From a virus, in IMG/VR virus record IMGVR_UViG_3300031140_000045, positions 1-23,737 of that record: 23,737 bases of DNA; one strand, written 5' to 3'. Shown here piece by piece: positions 1 to 7,763 of the stretch. How positions within the stretch are numbered: the stretch's first letter is position 1; each line of letters begins with the position of its first letter. The notes beneath the pieces are model-generated. The model worked only from the letters and a program-made list of their open reading frames with translations. It was not told where the DNA came from and did no database searches. Both the position numbers and the translations under genes were made by a program.

Positions 1-84
1 CAAGTTTATAAACTAGGTAAAGCTAAAAGCTTTAAGTATTCTAGTGTAAGACAGTTTAATAAAAAAGGAAGAAAAGTTTCATAA
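1..84 (+). CDS. C-terminal end of an unidentified upstream gene (partial)
   Basis: Frame 1 is open from the first base for 27 codons and closes with TAA at 82-84. The last A is also the first base of the ATG of the terminase small subunit gene. This stop-start arrangement (TAATG) recurs at nine other junctions here, which is the main reason to treat the frame as a gene end. The visible tail is rich in Lys and Arg (it contains QFNKKGRKVS). Too little remains to identify the family. Its position directly before the terminase genes is compatible with any small late-operon protein. Confidence 0.5.
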   Translation, partial: QVYKLGKAKSFKYSSVRQFNKKGRKVS

Positions 85-425
85 TGACTGAAGATAAAAC
101 TTACGAGAATGAAGTAGTTAAAGCTACAACTGAAGTTAAGTCTCCGAATCTAGGTGGTAAAAGACCTGGAGCTGGTAGACCTATAGGTGCAGCCACTAAG
201 AAGAAGTGGAAATCTATGGAAGATATGGCAGATAAATATCAACATTCTCCTTTGGATTATCTATTAGCTGTGCTAAACAATCCTATGAGCTCACCTGAGC
301 GTAAAATGTACGCAGCCGAAAAGGCAGCACCATTTGTTCACCCTAGGTTAGCATCTACAACTTCTAAGATAGGAACAGATGAACCAATCGCAATCAAAGT
401 CTCCTGGCAAAAAGACGACTCCTAA
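84..425 (+). CDS. Terminase small subunit (putative)
   Basis: A 113-residue protein directly before the large terminase gene, which is the usual place for the small subunit that recognises packaging sites and loads the motor. The N-terminal third carries a Gly/Pro/Arg-rich basic stretch (GGKRPGAGRPIGAATKKK, about residues 24-41), a hallmark of many phage small terminases. A helical part follows that includes SPLDYLLAVLNNP and a region rich in Ala, Lys and Glu ending in HPRLAS. The start overlaps the stop of the preceding frame (TAATG), and a GGAAG-like site lies about 12 bases upstream. The 3' end overlaps the large-subunit gene by 47 bases in another frame. The call rests on motif and position; the DNA-binding role is inferred. 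Confidence 0.75.
   Translation: MTEDKTYENEVVKATTEVKSPNLGGKRPGAGRPIGAATKKKWKSMEDMADKYQHSPLDYLLAVLNNPMSSPERKMYAAEKAAPFVHPRLASTTSKIGTDEPIAIKVSWQKDDS
371..374 (+). promoter_or_regulatory. Ribosome binding site deciding the large terminase start
   Basis: AGGA lies four bases before the ATG at 379, inside the 3' end of the small-subunit gene. It supports a start inside the upstream gene, giving a 47-base overlap, over a later start. Confidence 0.55.
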
Positions 426-1692
426 ACCAGTCGTTAAGATTGAAATACCCTACAAACCAAGACCTTACCAATTAGAAGTACACAACTCATTAAAAAGATT
501 TAGTGTCCTAGTATGTCATAGACGATTTGGGAAATCAGTACTAGCCATAAACGAATTAATTAAGACAGCAGCAGATAAACCAAGATCCTTATGTGCATTC
601 ATAGCACCAACTTACAGACAAGGTAAGAGTATCGCTTGGGAATATTTGAAACAATACACAGCACCTTTAATGAAATATGGTGGTGGTAGAAACGAAACAG
701 AATTAAGAATAGATCTATTCAACAACTCACGTATACAAATCTTCGGAGCAGATAATCCAGATAGTATTCGTGGAATGGGATTTGATAAAGTTGTGATGGA
801 CGAATATGCCATCATGTCTCCCAGAGTATGGACTGAGATTGTAAGACCAGCAGTATCTGACAAATTAGGATCCGTCCTATTTATTGGAACTCCAATGGGA
901 CATAATCAGTTTTGGGAAGTATATGACTTTGCTCAACGTGGTCATAAGGATTGGTATGGGAAACTATACAGAGCTTCTGAGACAGGAGTAATCCCTGCTG
1001 ACGAGTTACAACAAGCTAAGGATATAATGAGTCCTGAGCAGTACGAACAAGAATTTGAGTGTTCATTTACTGCAGCAGTATCAGGAAGTTATTATGGAAG
1101 ATTGATAACTAAAGCAGATAAAGAAAAAAGAATTGGAGAAGTACCTGTAGACGAAGCTGTTGGTGTAGAAACTTGGTGGGATTTAGGTATTGGAGATTCA
1201 ACTGCAATATGGTTTGCACAAAGAATCGGTGAAGAAGTTCACTTAATAGATTATTACGAAACGTCAGGTGAGTCATTAGCACACTATGCAAATATCTTAA
1301 TGGAAAAAGATTATGCTTATAGTAGACACATAGCACCTCACGATATTATGGCGAGAGAGTTAGGAACAGGTAAATCAAGGTTAGAAGTTTCTCAAGAACT
1401 TGGTATTGACTTTGAGGTAGCACCTAAGTTAGAAGTAGATCATGGAATTGAATCAGTAAGGAATACATTAGGCAGCTGTTATTTTGATAGGGTTAAATGT
1501 AAACAGGGCTTAGACGCTTTAAGACAATATAGAAAACAATGGGACGACAAGAATCAAGTATTTAAAAATAAACCACTTCATGACTGGTGTTCACACGCAA
1601 GTGATGCATTTAGATATGGATGTGTACATGACCCAATTGATACATCAGACTGGGATAAACCAATTAATATAGACACAAAATACGTAGTATGA
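379..1692 (+). CDS. terL: Terminase large subunit (packaging ATPase/nuclease)
   Basis: A 437-residue DNA-packaging motor that docks on the portal, pumps DNA with its ATPase domain and cuts it with an RNase H-like nuclease domain. Visible ATPase motifs are a Walker A variant CHRRFGKS (residues 46-53), Walker B VVMDE (138-142, D141 and E142) and the coupling motif FIGTP (169-172 region). The C-terminal half shows nuclease-type acidic motifs: WWDLGIGD (D268, D273), APHDIMARE (D322) and the closing SHASDAFRYG (D409). Length and motif order fit a complete large terminase. The start lies within the small-subunit gene, with AGGA upstream. The stop overlaps the portal start (ATGA at 1689-1692), so the three genes are probably translated in a coupled way. 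Confidence 0.95.
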   Translation: MNQSQSKSPGKKTTPKPVVKIEIPYKPRPYQLEVHNSLKRFSVLVCHRRFGKSVLAINELIKTAADKPRSLCAFIAPTYRQGKSIAWEYLKQYTAPLMKYGGGRNETELRIDLFNNSRIQIFGADNPDSIRGMGFDKVVMDEYAIMSPRVWTEIVRPAVSDKLGSVLFIGTPMGHNQFWEVYDFAQRGHKDWYGKLYRASETGVIPADELQQAKDIMSPEQYEQEFECSFTAAVSGSYYGRLITKADKEKRIGEVPVDEAVGVETWWDLGIGDSTAIWFAQRIGEEVHLIDYYETSGESLAHYANILMEKDYAYSRHIAPHDIMARELGTGKSRLEVSQELGIDFEVAPKLEVDHGIESVRNTLGSCYFDRVKCKQGLDALRQYRKQWDDKNQVFKNKPLHDWCSHASDAFRYGCVHDPIDTSDWDKPINIDTKYVV

Positions 1693-3845
1693 AAAAAAAA
1701 GAAAAATCAAAACAAGAAATATTATCAGTAGTAAGTAGAGAGATACATAACGCATCAGGTTACATTGGTGGAGAACTTGTATCTGCTAGAAAAAAATCGT
1801 TAGAATATTACTTAGGACAACCTCTTGGCAATGAACAAGAAGGTAGATCTCAAGTTGTTTCTAATGATGTATTAGATACTGTTGAAAGTTTAATGCCATC
1901 TCTAATGAGAATCTTTACAGCTGGAGATAATGTATTTAATTGTGAAGGTATGGGGCCAGAAGATGAAGAAATGGCTAGACAATGTTCAGATTATTTAAAC
2001 TATATTTTCTATAAAGAGAATGATGGTTTCCTTTGTTTATATACAGCATTCAAAGATGCATTAATCCAAAAGAACGGAATCCTAAAAGTATATTGGGATG
2101 ATGCAGAAAAAATTGAAAGAGAAGAATATACAAGATTAACAGATTACGAATTAGAAGATTTACTTACTTCTGATGAAGTTAAAGTACACAATCATACTGA
2201 ATATGAAGAACCTATTACAGATGAAGCTGGTAAAGAAATTGATGTAGTTAAACTACATGATGTAGTTATTAAGAGAACAAAATTATATGGAAAGGTTAAA
2301 ATAGAACCAGTTCCACCTGAAGAATTTTTAATTGAACGTAGATGCAAATCAATTGATACTGCAAACTTTGTTTGTCATAGAGTGAACAAAACAAGAACAG
2401 AATTAGTTGAGATGGGTTACGATAAAGATATAGTAGACTCCTTACCAACTGGTGATGGAGATTATTATAGCGAAGATAAATTTACTAGACACCAAAGTGT
2501 AGACTTTTCTCATGGAGAAACAGATGGTGATAAGAGTACACAAGATGTTTTAATTCACGAATGCTATGTAAGAATGGATGTAGATGGTGATGGTAAAGCA
2601 GAATTAATGAAAATCACTGTAGCAGGTGATGGTAAAAAACTTCTTGATATGGAAGAAATAGATAGAATGCCTTTCGTTTCTATGACTCCTGTAATCATGC
2701 CACACAGATTCTACGGAAGAAGTGTGTCTGAATTAGTAGAAGATATACAGTTAATAAAATCTACTGTAATGCGACAGATGTTAGACAATATGTATCTAAC
2801 AAATAATAATAGAGTTGCAGTACAAGATGGACAAGTTTCAATGGATGATCTTTTAACAAATCGTCCAGGAGGAATTGTAAGAACAAAACAACCTCCTCAA
2901 AATGTGATGATGCCTATTCAGGCTCAACCCATTACCGAACAAGCAAGTGGTTTGTTATCTTATTTAGATTCTGTTAAAGAGTCTAGAACAGGGGTAACGA
3001 AACAATCACAAGGGCTAGATTCAAATGCACTAAGCAGTACAGCAACTGGTCAGAACCAAGTTCTAACACAATCGCAAATGAGAATGGAGTTAATTGCCAG
3101 AATTTTTGCTGAGACTGGTGTGAAAGATTTAGCCTTAAAAATGTTTGAGCTTATTTGTAAGTATCAAAACAAAGAAAAAATTGTAAGAATCAGAGGTAAG
3201 TATATTCCTATGAGACCTTATGAATGGAAAGACAGAGTTAATATTACAGTAGAAGTAGGATTAGGTACTGGATCAAAAGAACAACAATTGATACTAATGA
3301 ACGCTATATTAGAAAGACAGATGTCTGCTATCAATTTACAACAAAATGTTCATGGCCCAATGGTTAATCTAAGAAATATTTACAACTCTTTGAAAAAATT
3401 AGTTGAAAATGCAGGTCTAAATAGTATAGAACCATACTTCATGGATCCAGATGTGGGAGCAGCTCAAATGCCTGAAATTCCTCCAAAACCACCTACTGAA
3501 TTTGAGAAGGTGACTTTAGCCCAAGTACAAGGTGAAAACCAACGTGCACAATTAAAAGCTGAAACGGAGAGTAAGAATATAGAAGGTAGAATGAGACAAG
3601 CACTTCTAGATTATGAACTAGCCATCAAAGAAATGGAATTGAAATACAATACCAAAATTGATGAGTTAGAACTTAAACGAAGATCTATGTTAGAACAAAC
3701 TGACTTGAATAAATCAGGTGATCTAATGAAACAAATGATACAAGGACAACAACAATTCTTTAAAAATGGACAAGGAAATACTGATCAGGGAGGGCAATCG
3801 AGCTCAGCAACTGCTGGACGATCCCCTTCTAAAAAAAGCATTTGA
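1689..3845 (+). CDS. Portal protein (P22-like size)
   Basis: A 718-residue protein, close to the length of the P22-type portal, that would form the dodecameric ring at the capsid vertex through which DNA enters and leaves. The N-terminal region, with YYLGQPLGNEQEGRSQVVSN and then DTVESLMPSLMRIFT, is typical of podoviral portals of this group. The central part includes PPEEFLIERRCKSI and later SRTGVTKQSQGLDSNAL, also portal-type. Residues about 600-690 are strongly helical and charged and probably form a coiled coil or barrel. The last 30 or so residues are rich in Gln, Gly and Ser. The start overlaps the terminase stop (ATGA). The last 80 bases also encode the start of the next gene in another frame. 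Confidence 0.9.
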   Translation: MKKKEKSKQEILSVVSREIHNASGYIGGELVSARKKSLEYYLGQPLGNEQEGRSQVVSNDVLDTVESLMPSLMRIFTAGDNVFNCEGMGPEDEEMARQCSDYLNYIFYKENDGFLCLYTAFKDALIQKNGILKVYWDDAEKIEREEYTRLTDYELEDLLTSDEVKVHNHTEYEEPITDEAGKEIDVVKLHDVVIKRTKLYGKVKIEPVPPEEFLIERRCKSIDTANFVCHRVNKTRTELVEMGYDKDIVDSLPTGDGDYYSEDKFTRHQSVDFSHGETDGDKSTQDVLIHECYVRMDVDGDGKAELMKITVAGDGKKLLDMEEIDRMPFVSMTPVIMPHRFYGRSVSELVEDIQLIKSTVMRQMLDNMYLTNNNRVAVQDGQVSMDDLLTNRPGGIVRTKQPPQNVMMPIQAQPITEQASGLLSYLDSVKESRTGVTKQSQGLDSNALSSTATGQNQVLTQSQMRMELIARIFAETGVKDLALKMFELICKYQNKEKIVRIRGKYIPMRPYEWKDRVNITVEVGLGTGSKEQQLILMNAILERQMSAINLQQNVHGPMVNLRNIYNSLKKLVENAGLNSIEPYFMDPDVGAAQMPEIPPKPPTEFEKVTLAQVQGENQRAQLKAETESKNIEGRMRQALLDYELAIKEMELKYNTKIDELELKRRSMLEQTDLNKSGDLMKQMIQGQQQFFKNGQGNTDQGGQSSSATAGRSPSKKSI

Positions 3846-4026
3846 AGATCTTTCTGAAATTTACAGACTAGAGATCTTTAACACAAGTTTCGCAGATGAC
3901 GATACTCGTAGAAACCTTTGGGTAGCCTACAATATGGTAGACAAAATCAAAGGTCATTTACTAAGTGTCATGTCAAGTGGAAGGTTAGCTCAAGCCGATA
4001 TTGAGCAATTAAATAAACGAAGTTAA
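3766..4026 (+). CDS. Small conserved protein after the portal, unknown function
   Basis: An 86-residue protein beginning inside the portal gene (80-base overlap, different frame). The sequence is helical and charged: an N-terminal RAQQLLDDPLLKKAFEDL, then DDDTRRNLWVAYNMVDKIKGHL. Similar short proteins with an LL-DP-L-K-AF opening often sit between portal and scaffold in related phages, so it is probably a head-assembly accessory or a minor virion protein. The alignable opening lies within the overlap, which supports the ATG at 3766 rather than a later start. No catalytic motif is visible and I cannot assign a role. Confidence 0.7.
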   Translation: MDKEILIREGNRAQQLLDDPLLKKAFEDLSEIYRLEIFNTSFADDDTRRNLWVAYNMVDKIKGHLLSVMSSGRLAQADIEQLNKRS

Positions 4027-4048
4027 TCTAACGAAACTTCAATTTCGT
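4019..4048 (+). other. Two overlapping, mutually exclusive RNA stems before the scaffold gene
   Basis: GAAGTT (4019-4024) can pair with AACTTC (4035-4040), and ACGAAA (4031-4036) can pair with TTTCGT (4043-4048) around the loop CTTCAA. The two stems share bases, so only one can form at a time. There is no T-tract, so this is not a terminator. The scaffold ribosome binding site (AAAGGAA, about 4056-4062) lies just downstream. Both stems are short and could be chance in AT-rich DNA. Confidence 0.3.
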
Positions 4049-4068
4049 CAACCCATAAAGGAACGATC

Positions 4069-5043
4069 ATGTCAGAAACTACAAAAGGTGCAGCAGATAA
4101 GATAGATGGATTACTGAATCCCCAAACGGACAATCAAGTACCAGAAACTAAAGTTGAACCATCAGAGCCAATTCCTGAGACACAGGAAGTACCAGAGAGT
4201 GAGGAATCGAAACCTACTCCTGAACAAGCCCCTGAAAATACTGAGACTGAAGAAGAAACTACAACAGAATTAGAGACACCAGAACTCCACCGAGTAAAAG
4301 TAAGTGGTCAAGAGTTAGAGGTGAGCCTCGATGAGCTGAAAGCAGGATATTCTAGAGACTCGGATTACAGACAAAAAACTCATTCTTTAGGTATGGAAAA
4401 GAGAGATCTTGAAAACCAAAAGAGTAGTTTGAGTCAAACTTACGATACTCGTTTATCAGAACTAAACGATTTAATTTCGACAGCAGATCAATATGTGAAA
4501 CAGAAACAAGGTGGACAAGACCTTGCTAAACTTTATCAAGAAGATCCAACAGAAGCTTCTAAACTTGACTTTGAATTAAGACAAGAAAGTGGCCGAATAG
4601 AAGGATTGAAAAATAAAGCTAGAGAAGTTCAGGCTATACAGTATGAATCTTATCTTAGTACACAGAAAGAACTGGCTGCAACAAAGATACCAGAGTTTAG
4701 CGATCCAAATAAATCTGATACTTTTAAACTTAGTATGCGTAATAATTTACGTGATTACGGTTTTAATGATCAGGAAATTGGAAGCCTTGCAGACCATAGA
4801 TTTTTAATGGTAGCAAAGGACGCTATGAGCTTTAAATCTCAAACAGGAAAAAGACCTATCACTTCTAAAAAGATAGCGAATGCTCCTAGAGTTTTAAAAG
4901 CTGGTGTTGCTAAATCGAGTAATAGTTCAGGTAGAGAAGGCGTGAGAAATAAAATCAATACGCTAAGAAAGTCTGGTCACATTAAAGATGCCCAGTCTGC
5001 CATAGCCGATATGATTAATCTTAAATCTCAACAAAGGAAATAA
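4069..5043 (+). CDS. Capsid scaffolding protein
   Basis: A 324-residue protein immediately before the major capsid gene, the standard position for the internal scaffold that guides procapsid assembly and then leaves. Residues 1-72 are very rich in Glu, Pro and Thr. A short conserved block follows (HRVKVSGQELEVSLDELKAG, then YSRDSDYRQKT), which is the recognisable feature of scaffolds in this phage group. From about residue 105 to 210 the protein is charged and helical, probably coiled coil. The C-terminal part is basic (SKKIANAPRVLKAG and a Lys/Arg-rich tail), as expected for a segment that binds the coat protein. A strong AAAGGAA site precedes the ATG. The gap to the capsid gene is three bases. 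Confidence 0.85.
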   Translation: MSETTKGAADKIDGLLNPQTDNQVPETKVEPSEPIPETQEVPESEESKPTPEQAPENTETEEETTTELETPELHRVKVSGQELEVSLDELKAGYSRDSDYRQKTHSLGMEKRDLENQKSSLSQTYDTRLSELNDLISTADQYVKQKQGGQDLAKLYQEDPTEASKLDFELRQESGRIEGLKNKAREVQAIQYESYLSTQKELAATKIPEFSDPNKSDTFKLSMRNNLRDYGFNDQEIGSLADHRFLMVAKDAMSFKSQTGKRPITSKKIANAPRVLKAGVAKSSNSSGREGVRNKINTLRKSGHIKDAQSAIADMINLKSQQRK

Positions 5044-5046
5044 ACA

Positions 5047-5991
5047 ATGGCACAGCCAACAAATACGTTCGACACATACGATTCAGTAGGTGAAAGAGAA
5101 GATCTTTCAGACGTTATCTACTCAATCTCACCAACAGATACACCATTTTTAAGTTCAGCAGCTAAAACAAAAGCAACTGCCGTACTTCACGAATGGCAAA
5201 CAGACGCCCTAGCAGATGCAGTAAGTAACAATGCTGTTATCGAGGGTGATGAAGCAACTTTAGATGCATCAACTGCAACTGTTAGACTTTCTAACTCTTG
5301 TCAAATTATGGATAAAACTGTAGTTATAACAGGAACTCAAGAGTCTGTAGATAAAGCAGGTAGAGCATCTGAATTAGCTTACCAAATCGCTAAAAAAGCT
5401 AAAGAGCTTAAAAGAGATATGGAAGCTACGCTTACTGGTAAAGTTGCAGAAGCAACAGGTGACGCAACAACTGCTAGAGCTATGGGAACTCTTGGTGCTT
5501 GGGTTATTACTAATGACGCTTTAGGAGCAAGTGGTGCTTCTGGTGCTGGTCTTGGTAATACTGCAAGAACTGACGGAACTCAAAGAGCTTTCACAGAATC
5601 TGCACTTAAAGGTGTAATTAAATCAGTATGGAATGCTGGTGGAGATCCTTCTATGATTATGGTAGGCCCCTTCAACAAGCAAAAATTATCAGGATTTACT
5701 GGTAACTCTACTAGATTTGATGCAGGTGCAGACGCTACTTTATATACATCAGTTGACGTATACGCATCTGACTTCGGTCAATTGCAAGTAGTACCTAATA
5801 GATTCTCTAGAGATAGAGATGCTTATGTACTTGATATGGAATACTGGGGTGTTGCTTTCTTAAGAGACTTTTCTATGCATGAACTTGCTAAGACTGGTGA
5901 CTCTGAAAAAAGACAACTTTTAGTAGAAGCTACTCTTGAATCTAGAAACGAAGCAGCTTCAGGTTTAGTTGCAGATTTAACTACTTCATAA
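5047..5991 (+). CDS. Major capsid protein, SU10/DUF5309-type HK97 fold
   Basis: A 314-residue shell subunit. The opening (FDTYDSVGEREDLSDVIYSI, then SPTDTPFLS) and the C-terminal part (VLDMEYWGVAFLRDFSMHEL, then KRQLLVEATLESRNE) match the SU10 major capsid family as I know it (DUF5309), an HK97-fold protein without a cleaved delta domain. The helix-rich middle (residues about 100-140) would be the spine region. AAAGGAAA precedes the ATG with good spacing. The gene follows the scaffold by three bases and is followed by an intrinsic terminator. That would confine high capsid transcription to the upstream unit or reduce expression of the genes after it. Family assignment is by recall of the sequence pattern, not by a search. 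Confidence 0.92.
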   Translation: MAQPTNTFDTYDSVGEREDLSDVIYSISPTDTPFLSSAAKTKATAVLHEWQTDALADAVSNNAVIEGDEATLDASTATVRLSNSCQIMDKTVVITGTQESVDKAGRASELAYQIAKKAKELKRDMEATLTGKVAEATGDATTARAMGTLGAWVITNDALGASGASGAGLGNTARTDGTQRAFTESALKGVIKSVWNAGGDPSMIMVGPFNKQKLSGFTGNSTRFDAGADATLYTSVDVYASDFGQLQVVPNRFSRDRDAYVLDMEYWGVAFLRDFSMHELAKTGDSEKRQLLVEATLESRNEAASGLVADLTTS

Positions 5992-6005
5992 TAGTTACAC
6001 GTATA

Positions 6006-6044
6006 TAGGGGGGTAACCTTAATACTACTCCCCTAGTACTTTTT
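6006..6044 (+). terminator. Rho-independent terminator after the major capsid gene
   Basis: A ten-base-pair stem joins 6006-6015 to 6026-6035: TAGGGGGGT pairs with ACTCCCCTA with one G-U pair, plus an A-T pair closing the loop. The loop spans 6016-6025. Five T follow at 6040-6044. It lies 15 bases after the capsid stop and is the only intergenic structure in the window with both a GC-rich stem and a T-tract. Confidence 0.8.
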
Positions 6045-6094
6045 AAACATTGAAGATCAGAGATAGGTTATGATCGGAACAATAGGAAAACAAA

Positions 6095-6436
6095 ATGAGA
6101 ACATTAAACGATTACTTTATAACATCAGCAATACCTGACGTATCAGCAGCATCATCAACTTTTGTAGTTGTACCAGACGCAGGTAGAATTATTAAAATAT
6201 TTGCTCATAACTTAGCAACTACTACTGGCACAGCAGCAGTTACTTTTGAAATAGATGGCGTAGCTTGTACTACAGGTGCAATAAGTCATATAGCTGCAAG
6301 TTCAGCTGGCAAACAATACTCAACAGAACCTTCAGCAGCAAACGAAGTTCTTGAAGGAAGTGCACTTGAATGTATCACTAATGGTGGTTCTACAAATGCT
6401 TCTAAAATGGAAATAACTTTCGTTATCAGAAGATAA
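6095..6436 (+). CDS. Small beta-rich structural protein, possible capsid decoration protein
   Basis: A 113-residue protein directly after the capsid gene and its terminator. It is rich in Ala, Thr, Ser and Val in alternating hydrophobic stretches (SSTFVVVPDAGRIIKIFAHN; AAVTFEIDGVACT; KMEITFVIRR), as in a compact beta-sandwich, with no catalytic motif. The position between the capsid and neck genes suggests a head decoration or stabilising protein. The general strand layout resembles that of the protein at 14081-14419. AGGAAA precedes the ATG. Its function is inferred from position and composition; it could equally be a minor tail or neck component. Confidence 0.6.
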   Translation: MRTLNDYFITSAIPDVSAASSTFVVVPDAGRIIKIFAHNLATTTGTAAVTFEIDGVACTTGAISHIAASSAGKQYSTEPSAANEVLEGSALECITNGGSTNASKMEITFVIRR

Positions 6437-6445
6437 TAAATTACT

Positions 6446-6463
6446 GGGGGTGGCAACATCCCC
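6446..6463 (+). other. RNA hairpin with GCAA tetraloop between two small structural genes
   Basis: A seven-base-pair stem GGGGGTG/CATCCCC (one G-U pair) closed by the GNRA loop GCAA at 6453-6456. No T-tract follows; an AAGGAAC ribosome binding site comes next, before the ATG at 6482. The structure is therefore unlikely to be a terminator and is more likely an mRNA-stabilising or processing hairpin. Confidence 0.5.
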
Positions 6464-6481
6464 TAACAAAAAGGAACAAAT

Positions 6482-6760
6482 ATGAATTACGGATTAAGAC
6501 ATGGAACTGTACTTAAATTAACTTCAGGATCTTCTTCTTCTGCAAGTGCAGCATTTACAGATGGAACAGAATATATCAGAGTAGTTAGTACTATTGCTTG
6601 TCATATACAAGTAGCAGTATCACCTACAGCAGCAGCGACTACATCATTATTACCAGCTAACGAAGTTGAAACTATTAAAGTATCAGCTGGAGAAAAAATA
6701 GCTGTATTAAGAATTGGTGGATCAGACGGAGAATTATACGTAACTGAACTATCTGAATAA
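6482..6760 (+). CDS. Small beta-rich structural protein
   Basis: A 92-residue protein with Ser/Ala-rich linkers between probable strands (GTVLKLTSGSSSSASAAFTD; EYIRVVSTIACHIQVAVSP; EKIAVLRIGG; ELYVTELSE). This pattern is typical of small phage virion or head-associated beta-sandwich proteins. It sits between two other small structural candidates. AAGGAAC precedes the ATG, and the stop shares a base with the next start (TAATG), pointing to coupled translation. No specific role can be read from the sequence; decoration or head completion is the reasonable guess. Confidence 0.55.
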   Translation: MNYGLRHGTVLKLTSGSSSSASAAFTDGTEYIRVVSTIACHIQVAVSPTAAATTSLLPANEVETIKVSAGEKIAVLRIGGSDGELYVTELSE

Positions 6761-7098
6761 TGGGTAGAGTCAGAGATATTGAATACGATGCTGGTGTAAA
6801 GACTAAGTACATCCAAGAGTCTGATGGTAAGTTAACTATCAATAACTCTCAAGATGTATCTTCTTTGTTAAAAAGAAACAAGGAGCTTTACAATCAGGAT
6901 AATGGATATATATCTGGTGCAAAAGAAATGAAAAGAGTGGCTAGTATTCCACCTTTAATTCTTTCTATATGGGCTAAAGAATACAATGGAACAAACAATT
7001 GGTTCCAATTACCAAAACTAATTCAAAGAAAGATAATGAGAACTAAACTTAATAGTAATGAGTTTAGATATTTCAGAACAGCTGAGGGAAATTTATAA
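6760..7098 (+). CDS. Conserved small virion-region protein
   Basis: A 112-residue protein of a type often found between capsid and adaptor genes in podoviruses. The visible pattern is DVSSLLKRNKELYNQDNGYI, then MKRVASIPPLILSIWAKEY, then LIQRKIMRTKLNSNEFRYFR and finally TAEGNL. I recognise the RVA-IP and closing FRT-A-G pattern from phage hypothetical proteins but know of no established function. The start and stop both overlap neighbours as TAATG, which places it in a tight translational chain with the genes on either side. Possible roles are head completion or neck assembly; both are inference. Confidence 0.6.
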   Translation: MGRVRDIEYDAGVKTKYIQESDGKLTINNSQDVSSLLKRNKELYNQDNGYISGAKEMKRVASIPPLILSIWAKEYNGTNNWFQLPKLIQRKIMRTKLNSNEFRYFRTAEGNL

Positions 7099-7763
7099 TG
7101 GCGTTAACAACATATTCAGGATTAAAAACTGCATTAGCCAACTGGTTAAACAGAACTGACTTAACAGATGAGATAGCTAATGACTTTATTAAGTTAGCTG
7201 AAGGTGATTTTAATGCTAAGTTAAGAATAAGACAAATGGAACAGATTGATACTATTACTATAGACTCAGAATCTGTAGCAGTACCAACAGGTTTCATTGG
7301 AGTTAGATCTCTTTACCTACTTGCTTCAAGTACTAAGTACGCATTAAAGTATATTACACCTAGTAACATGTTTGATATTAAAGCAGGATCAACTACTGCT
7401 AGACCAAGAGTATATACAATTCAAAGTGATGATGCTTCAGAAACATTAAGATTTGGGCCAGCACCTGATACAAGTTATACAGGTTATCTATCTTATTATA
7501 AAAGCTTTACACCTTTAAGTGATACAGCTACTACAAATTACATTTTAACAAGTCACCCAGCTATATATTTATATGGCTCTTTATTTCATGCAGCAAACTT
7601 CTTAGGTGGTATAGATCCACAACAAGTTCAACAATGGTTTCAAATGTATGTTGCAGCTCTAGAAAGATGTGAAAATAATGACAAACAAGATTCATATGGT
7701 GGAGCACCTGTTCAACAAAGAACAGATATACAAACCGACTTATCATTTTATAGGAGCAGATAA
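7098..7763 (+). CDS. Head-tail adaptor protein (P22 gp4/SU10 adaptor-like)
   Basis: A 221-residue protein that would form the ring joining the portal to the tail nozzle. The helical start (YSGLKTALANWLNRTDLTDE, then IANDFIKLAEGDFNAKLRIR) and the later LPD-type body (SVAVPTGFIGVRSLYL; PRVYTIQSD; LSYYKSFTPLSD; HPAIYLYGSLFHAANFLG) are characteristic of the gp4-like adaptor family. The order adaptor then nozzle matches P22-like and SU10-like neck modules. A GAGGGA site precedes the start, and both ends overlap neighbours as TAATG. Some members of the wider family carry peptidoglycan-degrading activity in P22; nothing here shows that residue set. Confidence 0.8.
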   Translation: MALTTYSGLKTALANWLNRTDLTDEIANDFIKLAEGDFNAKLRIRQMEQIDTITIDSESVAVPTGFIGVRSLYLLASSTKYALKYITPSNMFDIKAGSTTARPRVYTIQSDDASETLRFGPAPDTSYTGYLSYYKSFTPLSDTATTNYILTSHPAIYLYGSLFHAANFLGGIDPQQVQQWFQMYVAALERCENNDKQDSYGGAPVQQRTDIQTDLSFYRSR

